The position numbers and the translations under genes are program-made. The notes beneath the pieces are model-generated. The model searched no databases and had not been told where the DNA came from. It saw only the letters and a list, made by a program, of their open reading frames with translations. Shown here in pieces: positions 27,344 through 35,799 of a stretch of 64,000 bases of DNA; position 1 is the stretch's first letter, and each line of letters starts with the position of its first letter. The DNA comes from Aliamphritea ceti (lineage in GTDB: Bacteria > Pseudomonadota > Gammaproteobacteria > Pseudomonadales > Balneatricaceae): NCBI RefSeq assembly GCF_024347215.1, contig NZ_AP025282.1, positions 4,960,001-5,024,000 on the forward strand, in the 5' to 3' direction.

Positions 27344-28342
27344 ATGCATCTGGATATACATCGCCAACAGATCGTCATAGATGGCCTGCAGTACTCCAAC
27401 TGGAGCCGCGAGATTTTCGAACAGCTGCAAGCCGGCGGTGTAACTATGGTTCACGCCACCATCGTCTATCATGAGCAGATTCGCGAGACCCTGCTGCGCA
27501 TAGGCGAATGGAACCGCATGTTCGAGCAACACGGCGATCTGATCATGCCGGTTAAGTCTGCGGATGATATCCGTCTGGCGAAAAAACTGGGTAAAGTAGG
27601 TGTTATGTTCGGCGCGCAAAACTGCTCGCCGATCGAAGATGACATCGACATGATCGAGATTATGCGTGAGCTGAATCTTATGATTATGCAGCTCACCTAT
27701 AACAACCAGAGCCTGCTGGCCTGTGGTTGCTACGAAGCAGAAGACAGCGGTGTTACCCGCTTTGGTCGCCAGGTTATCGCTGAGATGAACCGGGTAGGCA
27801 TGATCGTTGATATGAGCCACAGTGCTGAGCGCAGCACCCTGGAAGCGATTGAAATTTCCAGCCGGCCGATTGTGATCTCACACGCTAACCCGAACAGCTT
27901 CCATGCGGCTAAACGTAATAAGTCCGATACTGTTCTGAAAGCACTGGGTGAATCCGGTGGTTTACTGGGCTTCAGCCTGTATCCGTTCCACCTGAAAAAC
28001 GGCCCTGACTGTACTCTTGATGAGTTCTGCGACATGGTTGCCCGTACCGCAGACCTGATGGGTGTTGAGCAAATTGGTATTGGTACTGATTTGTGTCAGC
28101 AGCAGCCGCTGGAAGTACTGGAGTGGATGCGTAACGGCCGCTGGTCGAAAGAGATGGACTACGGCGAAGGCTCAAAGAGCAATGCTGACTGGCCACGTCC
28201 GCTGGAGTGGTTTAAAGACAGCCGCGACTTCCCTAATCTGACAGCTGGTTTACTGAAGCGTGGCTTCAGTGAACAGGATGTTGCCAGAATAATGGGGCTA
28301 AACTGGTTAAACTTTTTTGAAAGCAGCCTGAAGCCAGCTTAA
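27344..28342 (+). CDS. M19 (renal dipeptidase-like) family protein, non-canonical metal site
   Basis: 332 residues. The TIM-barrel M19 landmarks DMSHS (His159), ISHANPNSF (His180) and GIGTDL (Asp249) are present. The N-terminal zinc motif HxD, normally DGHxD, is DGLQYSN here (residues 13-19), and the bridging Glu region reads VMFGAQNC. This form resembles, from memory, the dipeptidase-like protein in the Pseudomonas glycine-betaine catabolic locus, which also has DGL...W.RE. Peptidase activity is therefore doubtful. AGGAG precedes the ATG, and it follows the aldehyde dehydrogenase gene in one operon. Confidence 0.85.
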   Translation: MHLDIHRQQIVIDGLQYSNWSREIFEQLQAGGVTMVHATIVYHEQIRETLLRIGEWNRMFEQHGDLIMPVKSADDIRLAKKLGKVGVMFGAQNCSPIEDDIDMIEIMRELNLMIMQLTYNNQSLLACGCYEAEDSGVTRFGRQVIAEMNRVGMIVDMSHSAERSTLEAIEISSRPIVISHANPNSFHAAKRNKSDTVLKALGESGGLLGFSLYPFHLKNGPDCTLDEFCDMVARTADLMGVEQIGIGTDLCQQQPLEVLEWMRNGRWSKEMDYGEGSKSNADWPRPLEWFKDSRDFPNLTAGLLKRGFSEQDVARIMGLNWLNFFESSLKPA

Positions 28343-28368
28343 TTTAATTATTAAGTTAAGCTTTATTT

Positions 28369-28418
28369 TTAAATAGTCATTTAATTAAAAACAGCTTTTT
28401 CTTTAAATGACTATTTAA
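28369..28418. repeat. 16-bp perfect inverted repeat (TTAAATAGTCATTTAA arms)
   Basis: Arms 28369-28384 and 28403-28418 are exact reverse complements around an 18-nt loop that itself has A5...T5 complementarity. It lies just after the M19 gene and may be part of its terminator. Confidence 0.85.
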
Positions 28419-28445
28419 TTAAAAAAACTGACATAAATGATATTT

Positions 28446-28495
28446 ATGCCTATAAGTAAAATTGCGAATTATTTTCGCATTTATGATATAGGCAT
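28446..28495. repeat. Nested inverted repeat, 9-bp outer and 6-bp inner arms
   Basis: Outer arms ATGCCTATA/TATAGGCAT (28446-28454, 28487-28495) enclose inner arms TGCGAA/TTCGCA (28463-28468, 28474-28479). Confidence 0.75.
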
Positions 28496-28539
28496 TAAAT
28501 AAACGCTGTTAGATTGAGTGGTTAATCTGGCGACTTAAT

Positions 28540-28566
28540 TTGTTTTTATTGGGTGTATAAAAACAA
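28540..28566. repeat. 10-bp inverted repeat (TTGTTTTTAT/ATAAAAACAA)
   Basis: Perfect arms 28540-28549 and 28557-28566 with a 7-nt loop. Could be an operator or a leader hairpin. Confidence 0.7.
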
Positions 28567-28634
28567 AATAGCTAATTGAAGCAGTAACATTTGTTACAGT
28601 TTCCGGATTAAACACATAACGCGCATACGCTCTC

Positions 28635-28659
28635 ATCACTGCGACAGGCATGCAGTGAT
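28635..28659. repeat. 8-bp inverted repeat (ATCACTGC/GCAGTGAT)
   Basis: Perfect arms 28635-28642 and 28652-28659 with a 9-nt spacer. Confidence 0.65.
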
Positions 28660-28679
28660 TAAGGCGGACAAAGCAGTAA

Positions 28680-28695
28680 CAGGTAATATTACCTG
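28680..28695. repeat. 16-bp perfect palindrome CAGGTAATATTACCTG
   Basis: Uninterrupted palindrome about 140 bp before the BCCT start, a typical size for a dimeric repressor operator. Confidence 0.7.
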
Positions 28696-28709
28696 CGCGA
28701 TAATAAACT

Positions 28710-28726
28710 GCGTTATTTAGTAACGC
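28710..28726. repeat. 6-bp inverted repeat GCGTTA/TAACGC
   Basis: Arms 28710-28715 and 28721-28726, spacer TTTAG. It is followed at once by CTGAA/TTCAG and TTTT. Confidence 0.55.
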
Positions 28727-28832
28727 TGAATACCTTCAGTTTTAATAAATGACAAAGTTAATATTTTAAGGAAAGGACTCCGGTATACGCTCCCGTTAAA
28801 TACTCATAAAAATAACAACATGAGGTAATAAC

Positions 28833-30674
28833 ATGAAAACCCCACCGCCGTTTACGGATATAGAGGTTAAAACCTCTTCCGAAGGCTTTTATAAAGGTTA
28901 CAGTTTGCCTATCGCAATGCTCAGTAAAGTGTCTATGACACTGCTGGTTTTGTGGGCACTGGTCTGGCCTGATAACGCTGGCTCTATGCTGTCATCATTG
29001 AATGGTACTCTGCTGAATACCTTCAACTCCTTCTACATCGTTGTAGTTGGTCTGTTCGCTTTCTTCTGTTTCGCACTTGCTATTGTCCCTTCCTGGGGTA
29101 GCCGTCGACTCGGTCCAGAAGGTGAAAAGCCTGAATTTTCTAATTTCTCATGGTTCTCCATGATGTTCGGTGCGGGTCTGGGTGTAGGCCTGATGGTTTA
29201 CTCTACAGCAGAACCTATGGGACTCTGGGGCTCAAACCCAGTTGTTCTGGCTGGTGACGCCGTTGCTAATACTGCCAGTGCAGTTGAATCCGGTATGCGT
29301 TATACCTTCCTGCACTATGGCTTCCATGCCTGGGCGATTTACGTGGTGACAGGCCTGTCTCTGGCTTACTACGCGTACACCCGTAACATGCCACTAACTA
29401 TCCGTTCTGCGTTGACACCTCTGCTGGGTCGTCATCTGAATGGCCCGCTGGGTCATCTGGTTGACGTATTAGGCGTTGTAGCAACAATCCTGGGTGTATC
29501 GGTAACTATCGGTTTCGGTATCAGCCAGCTGGTTGACGGTGTCTATGCCATTACCGGCATGGAATGGCTAATGAAAGATATCGACACTAAACCAGCACCA
29601 AGCACAGTTGGTCTGCTGGCAGCCCTGATTATGATCATGGGTATGTCGATTGTCTCTGCAGTATCCGGTGTAGGTCGCGGGGTAAAATACCTGTCTAACC
29701 TGAACCTGGTATTGTCTCTGATCCTGCTGCTGACTTTCGTATTCTTCGGTTCATTCGGCTTTGCCATGACCACTTACGGTACAGCACTGGTTGATTACAT
29801 CCTGAACTTTGTTTCACTGTCTTTCGGCGCTTACGGCCCGACTCCTTACGACAGCTTTGTTGCTTCATTGCCTGAAGTTGCCCGTTCTCTGCCACCTGCA
29901 GATCTGCAGGCATTACACGCGACTGGCCCATGGGGTGGTTTCGAGTCCTTCAAGGCTGGCCTGCCGGCTGCCCTGCAGGCAACTGAAAACTTCGACGCTA
30001 CTGCAGCGGCTATCTGGGAAGTTACCGAAGAAGGCCGTCAGTTTGGCTGGCAGTCTGCATGGACTACTTTCTATTGGGCTTGGTGGATTGCATTCTCTCC
30101 ATTCGTAGGTCTGTTCCTGGCGCGTATCTCTAAAGGTCGTACTATCCGTGAATTCGTACTGGGTGCAGTTATTGCTCCGGCACTGGTATGTTTCGCATGG
30201 ATGACTATCCTGGGTGGTACTGCGATCGATCTGGAACTGTCTGGCGTAGCTGAAGGCAGCATCATCGGTGCATCTGCTACCGCTAAGCTGTTCGCAACAC
30301 TGGCACTGATGATTGACGGCGGTCTGCTGTCTGCAATCACTATCATGTGTGTTGTACTGATCATGACCTTCCTGGTGACATCTGCTGACTCCGGTATTCT
30401 GGTAATGAACACCATCATGTCTGGTGGCGCTCAGGAAACTGGTAATCTGCACCGCATCATCTGGGGTGTTCTGCTGACGCTGGTAATCGCTACTCTGCTA
30501 ATCGCTGGTGGCGGTGGTATGGACGCACTTAAGAACGCAATGATCATCGGCGCACTGCCATTCACTATGATCATGTTCCTGATGTGTATCTCTATGATCA
30601 AAGCACTGATCCGCGACGATATCCGTGATAAAGAAGGTCTGGGCGCTGAACCATCAGCTTCTACGAACAACTAG
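28833..30674 (+). CDS. BCCT family betaine/carnitine/choline transporter
   Basis: 613 residues with about twelve membrane helices. The BCCT glycine motif is FGAGLGVGLMVYSTAEPMGLW (first 20 residues used as the match), with STAEP in place of the more common GVAEP. The Trp-rich signature helix reads WTTFYWAWWIAFSPFVGLFL. Substrates of the family are glycine betaine, choline, carnitine or DMSP. Codon use is highly biased towards well-expressed codons, like the aldehyde dehydrogenase gene. GAGGT precedes the ATG. The link with the ALDH and M19 genes suggests uptake of the compound they degrade. Confidence 0.9.
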   Translation: MKTPPPFTDIEVKTSSEGFYKGYSLPIAMLSKVSMTLLVLWALVWPDNAGSMLSSLNGTLLNTFNSFYIVVVGLFAFFCFALAIVPSWGSRRLGPEGEKPEFSNFSWFSMMFGAGLGVGLMVYSTAEPMGLWGSNPVVLAGDAVANTASAVESGMRYTFLHYGFHAWAIYVVTGLSLAYYAYTRNMPLTIRSALTPLLGRHLNGPLGHLVDVLGVVATILGVSVTIGFGISQLVDGVYAITGMEWLMKDIDTKPAPSTVGLLAALIMIMGMSIVSAVSGVGRGVKYLSNLNLVLSLILLLTFVFFGSFGFAMTTYGTALVDYILNFVSLSFGAYGPTPYDSFVASLPEVARSLPPADLQALHATGPWGGFESFKAGLPAALQATENFDATAAAIWEVTEEGRQFGWQSAWTTFYWAWWIAFSPFVGLFLARISKGRTIREFVLGAVIAPALVCFAWMTILGGTAIDLELSGVAEGSIIGASATAKLFATLALMIDGGLLSAITIMCVVLIMTFLVTSADSGILVMNTIMSGGAQETGNLHRIIWGVLLTLVIATLLIAGGGGMDALKNAMIIGALPFTMIMFLMCISMIKALIRDDIRDKEGLGAEPSASTNN

Positions 30675-30686
30675 ATCCGGTACTGT

Positions 30687-30724
30687 AAAAAAGCCCCCGT
30701 CAGGTAACTGACGGGGGCTTTTTT
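30687..30724 (+). terminator. Strong rho-independent terminator of the BCCT gene
   Basis: Perfect 12-bp GC-rich stem AGCCCCCGTCAG/CTGACGGGGGCT with a GTAA loop, an A-run before it and five T after it. It could also work for the convergent transglutaminase gene. Confidence 0.95.
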
Positions 30725-30730
30725 GTTGGT

Positions 30731-30825
30731 TTGGCTTGGCTTGGCTTGGCTTGGCTTGGCTTGGCTTGGCTTGGCTTGGCTTGGCTTGGCTTGGCTTGGC
30801 TTGGCTTGGCTTGGCTTGGCTTGGC
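30731..30825. repeat. Pentanucleotide microsatellite, (TTGGC)x19
   Basis: Nineteen uninterrupted copies of TTGGC (95 bp), then TT. It sits between the BCCT terminator and the stop of the convergent transglutaminase gene (stop at 30834), 8 bp away. It lies outside any coding frame I can support. Tandem arrays this pure slip readily during replication, so copy number should vary between clones. Confidence 0.99.
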
Positions 30826-30833
30826 TTACAGAA

Positions 30834-32843
30834 TTATAGACGGCGACGTAACTTTCTCAGGCTGCGCTTATAGTGTTTCATATTGGCATTAGAAGACACG
30901 TCATACTGTGCTTTCCCGGCAGCATCTGACCAACCTGACAACACCTCACTCAGCTCAGGCAAAGCCTGACACAAACGCTGGCTATACTGTTGCAGAGTTT
31001 CATCAGAACTGCGGGCCAGATTTGGATCCTGCCGGCTAACCCGGTCTGAAAGGCGCTCCGTATCCAGTGAAATCTGATCCCTGTACAAAGGCCTGGCACG
31101 TAAAAGCCACCAGCCAATGAATAGCAACACCACCGTGACCGGTAACAGTATCAATAACACTGATTTCAGATAATTAAGATTGCCCAACCAGTCCTGTAAC
31201 AGATCTTCCTGCTGGCTGTCGTAGCCAAGCACCCAGCGATGCCAGTTATAGTTAAGGCTCTGATAACGCAAACGCAGTTCAGCCAGCAGCGCAAACTGTC
31301 GTTCTAAATTCAGGATATTTAACGGCTGGTTAGCCAGATATCCCGGTGACTGTTGCAGTAAGTTTTCGACACCGTCTCTGACCCGCTCCGGAGCCACTGC
31401 TGCTGTCGGGTCAATTCGCTGCCAGCGGCCATCCATCCAGGCTTCAACCCAGGCGTGAGCATCATACTGCCGGATCAGCAAATACTGACTGTATGGATTC
31501 CACTCCCCGCCAAGATAGCCTCCCACCACCCGGGTGGGAATACCGGCCATACGTAACATCAGCCCGGTTGCACTGGCAAAGTGCTCACAAAAACCTTCCC
31601 GGGTTGAAAAGAAAAACTCATCCACCCGGTCCCCCTGTAACCGGGCAGGTGACAAGGTATAACTGAAACGCTGCTGATACTGCTGCAGAATTGCCTTAAC
31701 TATTTGTGATTTTGTCAGCCCTTGCGCCAGCCACTGATCGATTAAAGCCCTTGCACGGGGATTCCCGGCAGGCACCTGCAAATAGCGCCTGTATGCCTCT
31801 TTACTGAGCGATTCCTTAGTATCGACCTCAGATGCAAGATTATAGGTGAAACGCTGTTGCAGAGGCTCTGGAGCCCGTACAGTGCCATCAGCAAACAGCT
31901 TTAATCCCTGCGTGCCAGTTCGTACCGGCGTTAAGGCAATAAGCCAGCTACTGGTTGCCGGTTCTGCGATTACCTGATAATCACCGCTGCTGCTAATACC
32001 TGATAACTGGCTCTGTGACTGGGCGGCATCTATACGCCAGCGCTGACCATCAAAAGAATCAAACGTCATCGCCCGCCAATAGCGCTCCGGCTCTGCTACA
32101 GGCTCTCCACTAAAGCTCACCCGAAACGCCATTTCGTCAGAGCGTAACAAGTTGCTGATTTCTCCGGGCGCCATGCTATCTGAAAGACCGGTACGACCGG
32201 CAGTTGACCCCAGTTCCAGACTCCATAACGGGCCTATACGGGGGAAAACCAGAAACATCAGTGCCGCCAGCGGCAACGCCTGCAATAACAGTAACCCTGC
32301 GGTTTTTACAGGCTGCCAACGCAATGACTGCGCTGCTGCAACTTCATTTATAGCCCCGCTTTGAACCTCACTGTGCAGTGCAACCAGACTGGCAAGCAGT
32401 ACGATAATAGATACCACACCGTAAGCACCCGCCAGCATACTGGTGGAAAACAGATACGCTGCGGCAATAATAAAGCAGTTCACCAGTGCTATAACCCAGG
32501 CGTCCCGCAACGTGCGAAACTCCAGTAACTTAAGGGTATTCGCCATAACCAGTAAAATAACCAGCCCCAGCAACATTGAGCGGTCCAATACACTAAGAGC
32601 GGCTGTAGCCAGAATCACCAATACGGCCAGCACCTTCAGTAAACGCGGTGGTTCCGCTAACCCTCTATTTAGCCGCAGGCCTACATATACCAGTAACACA
32701 CCAGACACTACTGACATCCAGACAGGCATATTTAGCGCCTGTGGCAACATACACAGCACAGTGCTGAACAATAACCAGCGACGGGCACTAAGAGCAGGTA
32801 ATGCAGACTTACTTTCAGACCGTTGGTGGGCAAATAAACTCAT
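30834..32843 (-). CDS. TgpA-like membrane transglutaminase (DUF3488/DUF4129)
   Basis: 669 residues. About six membrane helices fill the first 190 residues (DUF3488), then a periplasmic region and a transglutaminase-like core with TREGFCEHFASATGLMLRMAG (Cys near residue 417), YDAHAWVEAWM (His) and RIDPTAAVAPER (Asp), the full Cys-His-Asp triad. A further helix near residue 565 precedes a cytoplasmic DUF4129 tail. The P. aeruginosa TgpA homologue is essential in that species. Its ATG overlaps the DUF58 stop (ATGA). Last gene of the moxR-DUF58-tgpA unit. Confidence 0.9.
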   Translation of the reverse strand: MSLFAHQRSESKSALPALSARRWLLFSTVLCMLPQALNMPVWMSVVSGVLLVYVGLRLNRGLAEPPRLLKVLAVLVILATAALSVLDRSMLLGLVILLVMANTLKLLEFRTLRDAWVIALVNCFIIAAAYLFSTSMLAGAYGVVSIIVLLASLVALHSEVQSGAINEVAAAQSLRWQPVKTAGLLLLQALPLAALMFLVFPRIGPLWSLELGSTAGRTGLSDSMAPGEISNLLRSDEMAFRVSFSGEPVAEPERYWRAMTFDSFDGQRWRIDAAQSQSQLSGISSSGDYQVIAEPATSSWLIALTPVRTGTQGLKLFADGTVRAPEPLQQRFTYNLASEVDTKESLSKEAYRRYLQVPAGNPRARALIDQWLAQGLTKSQIVKAILQQYQQRFSYTLSPARLQGDRVDEFFFSTREGFCEHFASATGLMLRMAGIPTRVVGGYLGGEWNPYSQYLLIRQYDAHAWVEAWMDGRWQRIDPTAAVAPERVRDGVENLLQQSPGYLANQPLNILNLERQFALLAELRLRYQSLNYNWHRWVLGYDSQQEDLLQDWLGNLNYLKSVLLILLPVTVVLLFIGWWLLRARPLYRDQISLDTERLSDRVSRQDPNLARSSDETLQQYSQRLCQALPELSEVLSGWSDAAGKAQYDVSSNANMKHYKRSLRKLRRRL

Positions 32844-33841
32844 AGCGGCCCTCCATCTTCTGACTGGCTGGCAGCACCAGGACTCAGCGCTAGCTGTTTC
32901 AGCACCGCATCCAAATGCCCTCTGCCTTTAGCCGGCGCAAGATCGGCGCCACCAAGGCGTAAACCATAAGTCTGATCCTGAGCGTGATATTGCAAGGCCT
33001 GCCAGGTCATTTCTGAAATTTTTACTTCCCGACTGCCCGGCCAGACATTGGCATCCAGCCAATACTCTTGCCCCTGTTCAGTGGTATAGCTGCGTACTTT
33101 TAGCCCCTGGCCACTGGCGAGTTTTTTCCAGGCAATCCGGCTCAGTGAATCGCCGACCTGATAATCATCCAGCCCCTGAAATGCATCGGTACCCGACTGA
33201 CGACTGCCGACCGGCCTGCTGCCTTCCGCTGCAGCCGGAGATAGCGGCGGTGGCCGTTTAGCCTGCACAGGTTTAGGGTATACCAGACATTTATTTTGCA
33301 AAGACGCCCAGCTCCAGGCGCGGATTAATCCCAATGGATATCGGGTTTCAATATACAACGCGCCGGCTTCATCCCAGCCTCTTTGCAATGCCGGGCGATA
33401 CAGCGTCAGAATAGCACTGCCTCCAGCAGCAATGGCCACTGAACGTAAGTCCGCATCATGAATCGCCAGTGTAATCTGGTTTACCTGCCTGTCCGCCGCC
33501 TTAAGCTGATAACTGAAACCAATATCCTCACCCACAAACACCGGCTCACAGCGCCCTGTTTCAACAACCACGCCGGACAGCGTTGCGTATGTGTGCAAAA
33601 TAGATATCAGAAACACTGCCCCCAGCATAAAGCACACCGCATAGGCGAGGTTGTTCTGATAATTAATAGCGAGTAGTAAAATCAGCAGGTTGACGCCCAG
33701 ATAAGCAAACCCGGCCCAGGTAGGGAAAATATATATAACCCGCTGCGTCAGTTCGATCTTCTGTCCTGATTCATGACGGGCAATGGCCCAGCGACGCATC
33801 CGTCGGGCCAGGCGGTCAGCCAGAGAGAAACGGCGTGCCAT
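32840..33841 (-). CDS. DUF58 domain-containing protein
   Basis: 333 residues with two N-terminal membrane helices (about 30-75) and the DUF58 core DAFQGLDDYQVGDSLSRIAWKK near residues 215-236. DUF58 proteins pair with MoxR ATPases and are thought to act in complex assembly at the membrane. The ATG (33841) overlaps the stop of frame-restored moxR by one base. Confidence 0.9.
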   Translation of the reverse strand: MARRFSLADRLARRMRRWAIARHESGQKIELTQRVIYIFPTWAGFAYLGVNLLILLLAINYQNNLAYAVCFMLGAVFLISILHTYATLSGVVVETGRCEPVFVGEDIGFSYQLKAADRQVNQITLAIHDADLRSVAIAAGGSAILTLYRPALQRGWDEAGALYIETRYPLGLIRAWSWASLQNKCLVYPKPVQAKRPPPLSPAAAEGSRPVGSRQSGTDAFQGLDDYQVGDSLSRIAWKKLASGQGLKVRSYTTEQGQEYWLDANVWPGSREVKISEMTWQALQYHAQDQTYGLRLGGADLAPAKGRGHLDAVLKQLALSPGAASQSEDGGPL

Positions 33842-34760
33842 CAGTTGAGTACATCAACCTGAGATAACAAATAACGGGCTGGATCATGCCCTGACCCGGC
33901 ATGCAATAATTCCCGTCCCACCAGACGATGACCGGCAACCGCAGGAAATACCTGTTGTACATCATCAGGCAGAACATAGGCCCGCCCCTGCGGAATGCCC
34001 AGGCTTTAGCCGCATTCAGCACAGCCAGACTACCCCTGGGCGAGAGCCCCAGGCTGAAATGCTGACTGTCGCGACTGTATTGCGCCAGCCGTTGCAGATA
34101 GCTGATCACAGCAGGCGAGACCTGCAGCTGACTGACGATTTGTTGCGCCTCCAATAATTGATCTGCTGTCAGCAGTTGCTGTACACCACTCAATTGATCC
34201 GAGGCACCTCCCTGAAGCAGCATCTGCTCCTCTGCTGCAGCCGTGGGATAACCAATCGAAACACGCATTAAAAACCGGTCCAGCTGAGATTCCGGTAACG
34301 GAAAAGTACCGTATTGTTCGGTAGGATTCTGAGTAGCAATAACAAAAAAAACTTCTGCTAACGGATGCCGCTGACCGTCCAGAGAGACCTGCCGCTCTTC
34401 CATTGCCTCCAATAAAGCACTCTGGGTTTTCGGCGACGTCCGGTTAATCTCATCAGCCAATAGGAGCTCTGTAAAAACAGGACCTTTATGCAGTCGAAAA
34501 CAAGATTGCTGCTGATCATAAATAGCCCCCCCCAGAATATCTCCCGGCAACATATCACTGGTGAACTGCACCCGCTGATATTCCAGCCCAAGTACCTTTG
34601 CCAATGCATGGGCAAGAGTGGTTTTACCCAACCCGGGCAAGTCCTCTATGAGTAAATGCCCCCGTGCTAACAGGCAGGCCAGAGACAAACGGATTACCTC
34701 AGGCTTGCCCAGTAAAACATCGTCGATTACCGCTGCAAGTTGCTGCAGTCTCTCCTGCAT
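33841..34760 (-). pseudogene. MoxR-family AAA+ ATPase gene with a single-base frameshift near its 3' end
   Basis: Residues 1-255 are an intact MoxR: Walker A EDLPGLGKTTLAHALAK (about 39-55), Walker B LLLADEINRTSPKTQSALLEAMEE, sensor 1 FVIATQNP and LSPRGSLAVLNAAKAWAF. After that the frame is lost at about 33990. Moving by one base restores QGRAYVLPDDVQQVFPAVAG and the rest of the family tail, ending at TGA 33843-33841. That stop overlaps the DUF58 ATG by one base, as expected in this operon. The simplest cause is loss of one C from CGCCAG. As written, the unshifted frame continues to 33816 with a foreign tail. Whether this is a real mutation or a sequencing error cannot be settled here. Confidence 0.85.
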
Positions 34761-34910
34761 GGCCTTTTTCCTTTTTTAGTTCAGAGAGGCCGTTAACCAG
34801 CCAGTTGGCTTATTTTGTCACATATATAGTGCAGCATTGCAAACCTGTTTAGTTGTCATACAAGGTTTCCCTTCCTAAAGTGAAACTTACGTAAATTCAG
34901 GACCTTATGT

Positions 34911-35639
34911 GTGGATTATCTGTTTATCATTATAGTCGGACTACTCGCCGGAACATTGGCAGGCATTATTGGCACCGGCTCTTCAATCATACTGCTCCCG
35001 ATACTGTTCTACAGTTTCGGCGCTAAAGTAGCAGTGCCGGTTATGGCTGTGGCCGCTGTTTTGGCAAATCTTGGCAGAGTAATTATCTGGTGGCGACAGA
35101 TCCACTGGCCAGCGGTACTGGCATATTCTCTTACCAGTATTCCCGCCGCCGCATTGGGTGCGAATACTCTGATCAGCATGCCGGAAAACACGGCGAACCT
35201 GATCCTTGGCTGCTTCTTTCTGATCATGCTGCCATTGCGTCGCCACCTGAAGCAAAAACAATTCAGTATAAAGTTATGGCAGCTGGGCTTAGCCGGGGTA
35301 TTTATCGGTTTTATCACCGGTATTGTTGTCTCATCCGGGCCCCTGAGTATTGCTGCATTTGCCGCTTTCGGACTGTTACAGGGACCTCTGATTGCCAGTG
35401 AGGCAGCCGCTTCAATGCTGGTCTATCTGGCCAAGCTGTCAGCGTTCGACAATCTCGATGTACTTAATACCAAGATACTGCTCAACGGCTTCATCGTTGG
35501 AAGCACTCTTATCATCGGAGCCTGGCTGGGCAAACACATTGTTTTACAAATGCGTCCACGCCAGTTTGAAAGAATTTTGGACTTAATGATGCTGATTGCA
35601 GGTTTATCGCTTCTCTGCATGTCGGCCTCAACTCCATGA
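34911..35639 (+). CDS. TSUP-family (TauE/SafE) membrane permease
   Basis: 242 residues with about seven to eight hydrophobic helices and the TSUP N-terminal pattern GLLAGTLAGIIGTGSSIILL. The start is GTG at 34911 with AGGA upstream; an ATG at 34906 is out of frame. TSUP proteins move sulfite, sulfoacetate, sulfide-like or other anions. A sulfide/persulfide oxidation pair lies 4 kb downstream, but the RidA, LysR and AraC genes separate them, so a link is only suggestive. Confidence 0.85.
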   Translation: MDYLFIIIVGLLAGTLAGIIGTGSSIILLPILFYSFGAKVAVPVMAVAAVLANLGRVIIWWRQIHWPAVLAYSLTSIPAAALGANTLISMPENTANLILGCFFLIMLPLRRHLKQKQFSIKLWQLGLAGVFIGFITGIVVSSGPLSIAAFAAFGLLQGPLIASEAAASMLVYLAKLSAFDNLDVLNTKILLNGFIVGSTLIIGAWLGKHIVLQMRPRQFERILDLMMLIAGLSLLCMSASTP

Positions 35640-35799
35640 AAAACAAACAAAAAATTAATCACACCTACCAGGCCCACCACCACTAATAAGATTAAATTAT
35701 TAAAAAATATAAATAATTAATTTTTATTATCGAAAATAAATTCCTATGATTCTTGTGACGCAACCGCTGAAGGTTAGCGCATTCTTATTTTCACCATGA

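Larger units (their letters stand above)
28343..28832. promoter_or_regulatory. 490-bp AT-rich leader with a series of inverted repeats
   Basis: No gene. It contains at least six perfect inverted repeats in a row (entries below) before the BCCT ATG, plus CTGAA/TTCAG at 28726-28739 followed by TTTT. No gene-sized open frame with a ribosome binding site was found. Candidate roles are termination of the M19 transcript, a structured 5' leader and operator sites for osmotic or substrate control of the carrier. Confidence 0.6.

Noticed and set aside
28343..28832. CRISPR-like or REP array upstream of BCCT
   Set aside because: The dyads differ from one another in sequence and length; no repeat unit recurs.
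29913..30452. 179-codon minus-strand open frame inside the BCCT gene
   Set aside because: Antisense shadow; low-complexity Cys/His/Thr translation, no support.
30731..30825. CRISPR array or transposon end at the TTGGC repeat
   Set aside because: Units are 5 bp with no spacers, no cas genes, and no transposase or target duplication.
33980..34000. Programmed ribosomal frameshift in moxR
   Set aside because: The local sequence (CCGCAGGGGCGGG on the minus strand) has no slippery heptamer or evident downstream pseudoknot; a one-base loss explains it more simply.
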